Source of the DNA: an uncultured Sphingomonas sp.
GTDB lineage: Bacteria > Pseudomonadota > Alphaproteobacteria > Sphingomonadales > Sphingomonadaceae
Direction of reading: 5' to 3'
Assembly: GCA_934555855.1 (NCBI GenBank)
Contig: CAKTFL010000084.1
Span: forward strand, 1 to 8,106
Length of the DNA stretch: 8,106 bases
Below the pieces are notes generated by a model that saw only the letters and a list, made by a program, of their open reading frames with translations, made no database searches and was not told where the DNA came from. Positions 5,586-8,106 of the stretch are shown here, in pieces; the stretch's first letter is position 1, and each line of letters starts with the position of its first letter. The translations under genes and the position numbers were made by a program.

Positions 5586-6491
5586 CTATTTCCTGGCGAA
5601 CGGTACGATTCCGTTCGCCAGGCTGTTCGCACCGATCGCCAGCCGTTCACCGCTGAAATCGGCGATAAAGGCCGGCCTGATCTTCTGGCCGGACGCAATG
5701 CTGGCGCTGTTGTTCTCGATCCTGAGCCCTGCGGAGGGATAAGTGCGGTACTCCGCCCGCACCGCGATCATTTCCCAGGCATTGTCCTTGTGTGCGCCCT
5801 GGACGAACACGTTGCGCGCGATCAGCCCGGTCGCACCCTCGGGCAGGTCGATCATGCGGCTCGTCTCCGACCCGGCGGTGTCGTCGAAGCTGTTGTCGGT
5901 GATGACCGCTCGCGGCGCGCGCAGCTTGATGTAATGCCCGCCGCGCCCTTTCTGGAATAGCGAGTGGGAGACCGTCACCGTGCCGCTGGTCAGGTAAAGC
6001 GAGTGCGAGCAATTGTCCGTCCGGCACTGGCCCAGCCCGGAAAAAGTCGATCGGTCGATCGTCACCCGCTGACTGCCTCGCGTACCGCCCAATATGCCCT
6101 GCTCACTGTCGAGAAACATGGCGCGGGTGACGACCAGGTCGCCGGTTTCCGTGCGGATGCCCGCACCGTTGCCATCGGGCACCGCATAGCCGCGAAAGAC
6201 CACGCCATCGACACGGCTGCCCCGTCCGCGCAGGACCAGCCCCGCCTTGCCCTCGCACGCCTTGCGCTCGAAGATCGCGGTTCCCGGCTGAGCTGCCTGG
6301 AAGGTGATCCGGCCCGCGTCCTGCACCGCGCAGTCGCGATACACGCCCGGCGCGATCAGGATGGTGCCCTCGCCGTCGCCGATAGCGTTCACCGCATCTT
6401 GCAGCGAACCATAATCCCGACCGGCGACGGTGAAGGGAGCGGCGGAGGTCGGCGCCGCAATCAGGGCGGCGAGGAAGAAGGCGTAGCGCAT
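5586..6491 (-). CDS. Secreted right-handed parallel beta-helix repeat protein
   Basis: A 301-residue exported protein with signal peptide MRYAFFLAALIAAPTSAA. After it comes YGSLQDAVNAI (about 27-37) and TILIAPGVYRD (43-53), the usual opening turn of pectate-lyase-like beta-helix folds. Repeated short strands with Asn/Ser turns continue to the C-terminus (VDGVVFRGY, LVVTRAMFLD, VTIDRSTFSG, VTVSHSLFQK, AVITDNSFDD, LIARNVFVQG, LRIENNSASI), giving about eight or more coils. Cysteine pairs C54/C79 and C156/C161 could form disulfides. Proteins of this fold usually bind or cleave polysaccharides, but no clear catalytic Asp/Arg set is visible, so the substrate is unknown. The start is uncertain: ATG at 6491 has AAAGG 8 bases upstream, while an in-frame ATG at 6512 would add 7 residues (MKAKVLA) and also gives a plausible signal peptide. 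The gene is convergent with phoK and follows metH by about 160 bases. Confidence 0.88.
   Translation of the reverse strand: MRYAFFLAALIAAPTSAAPFTVAGRDYGSLQDAVNAIGDGEGTILIAPGVYRDCAVQDAGRITFQAAQPGTAIFERKACEGKAGLVLRGRGSRVDGVVFRGYAVPDGNGAGIRTETGDLVVTRAMFLDSEQGILGGTRGSQRVTIDRSTFSGLGQCRTDNCSHSLYLTSGTVTVSHSLFQKGRGGHYIKLRAPRAVITDNSFDDTAGSETSRMIDLPEGATGLIARNVFVQGAHKDNAWEMIAVRAEYRTYPSAGLRIENNSASIASGQKIRPAFIADFSGERLAIGANSLANGIVPFARK
5592..5622. repeat. Perfect 12-bp inverted repeat inside the 3' end of the beta-helix gene
   Basis: CCTGGCGAACGG (5592-5603) and CCGTTCGCCAGG (5611-5622) are exact reverse complements around a 7-base loop. It covers the last dozen sense codons of the minus-strand gene and ends three bases before its stop codon on that strand. 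It also lies 62 bases after the phoK stop on the other strand. Its core GGCGAACGG also occurs in the neighbouring hairpin (5567-5575 region), so the two can pair with each other in alternative ways. It is likely to protect or end transcripts from both sides. No T-run follows it on either strand. Confidence 0.75.
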
Positions 6492-6595
6492 GGCCAAGAC
6501 CTTTGCCTTCATGGTCGGTTCGGCAAGGTGAATAGGTGGTTAAGATGCCAAACGCGGCCGATCGCAGCTCCGAGATTCGCCGATCTGTCCCAAGC

Positions 6596-6610
6596 CGGCA
6601 CGTCTTGCCG
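6596..6610. repeat. Small hairpin next to the metH 3' REP-like element
   Basis: CGGCA (6596-6600) and TGCCG (6606-6610) pair around a 5-base loop, 8 bases from the larger palindrome at 6619-6641. It is short enough to be chance, but together the two make the gap after metH structured. Confidence 0.25.
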
Positions 6611-6618
6611 CCTCATCG

Positions 6619-6641
6619 TCACCCCGGCCTTCGCCGGGTGA
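6619..6641. repeat. REP-like palindrome after metH (possible transcript 3' end)
   Basis: TCACCCCGGC (6619-6628), loop CTTC, then GCCGGGTGA (6633-6641): a 9-bp stem with one bulged C. It begins 10 bases past the metH stop on the minus strand. The sequence resembles the very common alphaproteobacterial/sphingomonad palindrome built on GTCACCCCGGC..GCCGGGGTGAC (from memory). It has no T-run, so it more likely stabilises the mRNA 3' end or aids rho-dependent stopping than acts as an intrinsic terminator. The remainder of the gap up to the beta-helix gene holds that gene's presumed promoter, but I cannot pick out convincing hexamers. Confidence 0.6.
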
Positions 6642-6651
6642 CAGCACTCTC

Positions 6652-8106
6652 TCAATCCAAGTTCGGCCGTAGCCAGCGCGTCGCCTGCTGCATGTCGACC
6701 CCGCGCCGCTTGGCGTAATCGGCCAGCTGATCCTCGCCGATCCGCGCCACGCCGAAATACTCCGCTTGGGCGTGCCCGAAATAGAAGCCCGACACCGCCG
6801 CCGTCGGCAGCATGGCGAAGCTTTCGGTCAGCGTAAGCCCGGTCCGTTCCGCACCCAGCAGGTCGAACAGGATCGGCTTCAGCGAATGTTCCGGGCAGGC
6901 CGGATAGCCCGGCGCGGGGCGGATGCCACGATATTGTTCGCGGATCAGCGCCTCGTTGGTCAGCTGCTCGCCGTCGGCATAGCCCCACAGGGTCGTGCGG
7001 ACGTGATGGTGCAGCCGCTCTGCGAAAGCCTCCGCCAGCCGGTCCGCCAACGCCTTCAGCAGGATGTCGTTGTAATCGTCGACGTCGGCCTTGTAGCGCG
7101 CCAAATGCGGCTCGATGCCGTGGATGCCGACCGCGAACCCACCTATCCAGTCGCCCGCCGGATCGATGAAGTCGGCCAGGCACATGTTCGCCCGCCCCTC
7201 ACGCTTGGCGATCTGCTGCCGCAGAAAGGGCAGGCGAACGCTACGCTCGTTGCCGCGGTCGAGGTCGGGAACGCTGAACTGCTCGGGCACGCTGGCGCCG
7301 TCCGGGCTGCGATGGTCGTCCGAATGCGCCACCCGCACGAACACGTCATCGCCGCTGCGGTGGCAGGGCCACAGCGCCGCAACGCCCTTCGCCGTCAGCC
7401 ATTTCTCGGCGATGATCCGGTCGAGCATCGCCTGCGCGTCGGCGTAGAGCCCCGTCGCGCTCTCGCCTACCACCTTGTCCTCTAGGATGGCGGGAAAGTT
7501 GCCCGCCAGTTCCCAAGCCCGGAAAAAGGGCGTCCAGTCGATATACCGGCGCAGGTCCGCCAGGTCCCAGTCGTCGAACAGGTGCACACCCGGCTGCGCC
7601 GCGGGCGGCGCCTTCAGCGCCATGTCCGCCGTGAACCCGCGCGCGCGCGCGTCTTCCAGGCTGAGCAGCTTATTCTGCCCCTTGCCCTCGCGGGCGTCGC
7701 GTACCGCCTGATAATCGGCCGCCACGCCCGCGACATAGTTGTCGCGTCCCGTGTCGCTGACCAACGTCGTCGCGACGCCCACCGCGCGGCTGGCGTCGAG
7801 GACGTGGACGACCGGCCCTTCATAGGCCGGCGCGATGCGGAGCGCGGTATGGACCTTGGACGTGGTCGCGCCGCCGATCAGCAGCGGCATTGTCATCTTC
7901 GCGCGGTTCATCTCCTCGGCGACCGTGACCATCTCGTCCAGGCTGGGCGTGATCAGGCCGGAGAGGCCGATCATGTCGGCATCGTTCTCGTTCGCCGCTT
8001 CCAGGATCCTCGACCAGGGGACCATCACCCCCAGGTCGACCACCTCGAAGCCGTTGCACTGGAGAACGACGCCGACGATGTTCTTGCCGATATCATGGAC
8101 GTCGCC
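6652..8106 (-). CDS. metH: Cobalamin-dependent methionine synthase, C-terminal part (5' end beyond the right edge)
   Basis: 484 C-terminal residues are visible. The enzyme transfers a methyl group from methyltetrahydrofolate via cobalamin to homocysteine, giving methionine in the cytoplasm. The visible part opens with GDVHDIGKNIVG, the D-x-H-x-x-G motif whose His ligates cobalt, followed by the other cobalamin-domain segments GLSGLITPSLDEM and LLIGGATTSKVHTA. A linker leads to the AdoMet-binding reactivation domain (about residues 140-480 of the visible part), with FFRAWELAGNFPAIL, the AdoMet-binding RPAPGYPACPEH (about 396-407), LTESFAMLPTAAVSGFYF and the closing RWLRPNLD. The frame stays open to the window edge, so the GTG at 8043 is internal and not a start. 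The upstream folate and homocysteine modules are outside. In many sphingomonads the homocysteine module is a separate gene, which cannot be judged here. The protein appears intact to its stop. Confidence 0.97.
   Translation of the reverse strand, partial: GDVHDIGKNIVGVVLQCNGFEVVDLGVMVPWSRILEAANENDADMIGLSGLITPSLDEMVTVAEEMNRAKMTMPLLIGGATTSKVHTALRIAPAYEGPVVHVLDASRAVGVATTLVSDTGRDNYVAGVAADYQAVRDAREGKGQNKLLSLEDARARGFTADMALKAPPAAQPGVHLFDDWDLADLRRYIDWTPFFRAWELAGNFPAILEDKVVGESATGLYADAQAMLDRIIAEKWLTAKGVAALWPCHRSGDDVFVRVAHSDDHRSPDGASVPEQFSVPDLDRGNERSVRLPFLRQQIAKREGRANMCLADFIDPAGDWIGGFAVGIHGIEPHLARYKADVDDYNDILLKALADRLAEAFAERLHHHVRTTLWGYADGEQLTNEALIREQYRGIRPAPGYPACPEHSLKPILFDLLGAERTGLTLTESFAMLPTAAVSGFYFGHAQAEYFGVARIGEDQLADYAKRRGVDMQQATRWLRPNLD

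Noticed and set aside
5541..5622. Classic rho-independent terminator
   Set aside because: Strong stems are present, but no T-run follows on either strand, so they are described as hairpins/REP-like structures with a possible terminator role only.
6766..7485. Plus-strand open frame (about 239 codons) opposite metH
   Set aside because: An antisense shadow of the conserved MetH reactivation domain; its composition (His/Arg/Gln-rich) and lack of motifs do not suggest a gene.
8041..8043. GTG as a possible start of a separate MetH C-terminal gene
   Set aside because: The frame continues upstream to the window edge and encodes the cobalamin motif GDVHDIGKNIVG, so the codon is internal.
1..8106. 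Insertion sequence, prophage, CRISPR array, tRNA or toxin-antitoxin pair
   Set aside because: No transposase, integrase, direct repeat array, cloverleaf sequence or small paired genes were recognised; all long frames are accounted for by six housekeeping or envelope genes.

Overview
This window looks like ordinary chromosomal DNA from a high-GC alphaproteobacterium, most probably a sphingomonad (Sphingomonas or a close relative). The base composition is strongly GC-rich by eye. The secreted phosphatase closely resembles the PhoK enzyme described from Sphingomonas. Two short intergenic palindromes resemble, from memory, the repeats scattered through sphingomonad genomes. I see no mobile element, tRNA, rRNA or CRISPR array. 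The six genes are tightly packed and no gene-free stretch exceeds 300 bases.

Layout from left to right. (1) On the minus strand, the first 77 codons of an alpha-E (DUF403) protein run off the left edge. It overlaps by one base (TGATG) the stop of a 499-residue circularly permuted ATP-grasp protein. These two form a translationally coupled unit of a conserved family whose chemistry is still poorly known. (2) 49 bases upstream on the same strand is a 676-residue DsbD/ScsB-type membrane thiol:disulfide reductase with a secretion signal, an extended periplasmic N-terminal part, about eight membrane segments and a C-terminal thioredoxin domain. (3) Divergently, across only 68 bases, a PhoK-like alkaline phosphatase of 549 residues is read on the plus strand. 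It keeps every recognisable metal and phosphate ligand. (4) Convergent with it is a secreted right-handed parallel beta-helix protein of about 301 residues. The 56-base gap between the two stops, plus the last codons of the beta-helix gene, holds two hairpins. (5) Further right on the minus strand is the 3' part of cobalamin-dependent methionine synthase (metH), with the B12-binding and AdoMet-reactivation domains. Its 5' part lies beyond the right edge. A REP-like hairpin sits just after its stop.

The genes do not form one pathway. Three of them (DsbD-like protein, PhoK, beta-helix protein) are exported or envelope proteins, while MetH and the ATP-grasp/alpha-E pair are probably cytoplasmic. 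The only candidate for a less understood system is the ATP-grasp/alpha-E pair, which continues off the left edge. The most striking DNA-level signal is a perfect 12-bp inverted repeat built into the last codons of the beta-helix gene, beside a second hairpin with the same core sequence. I found nothing that is clearly a previously undescribed system.
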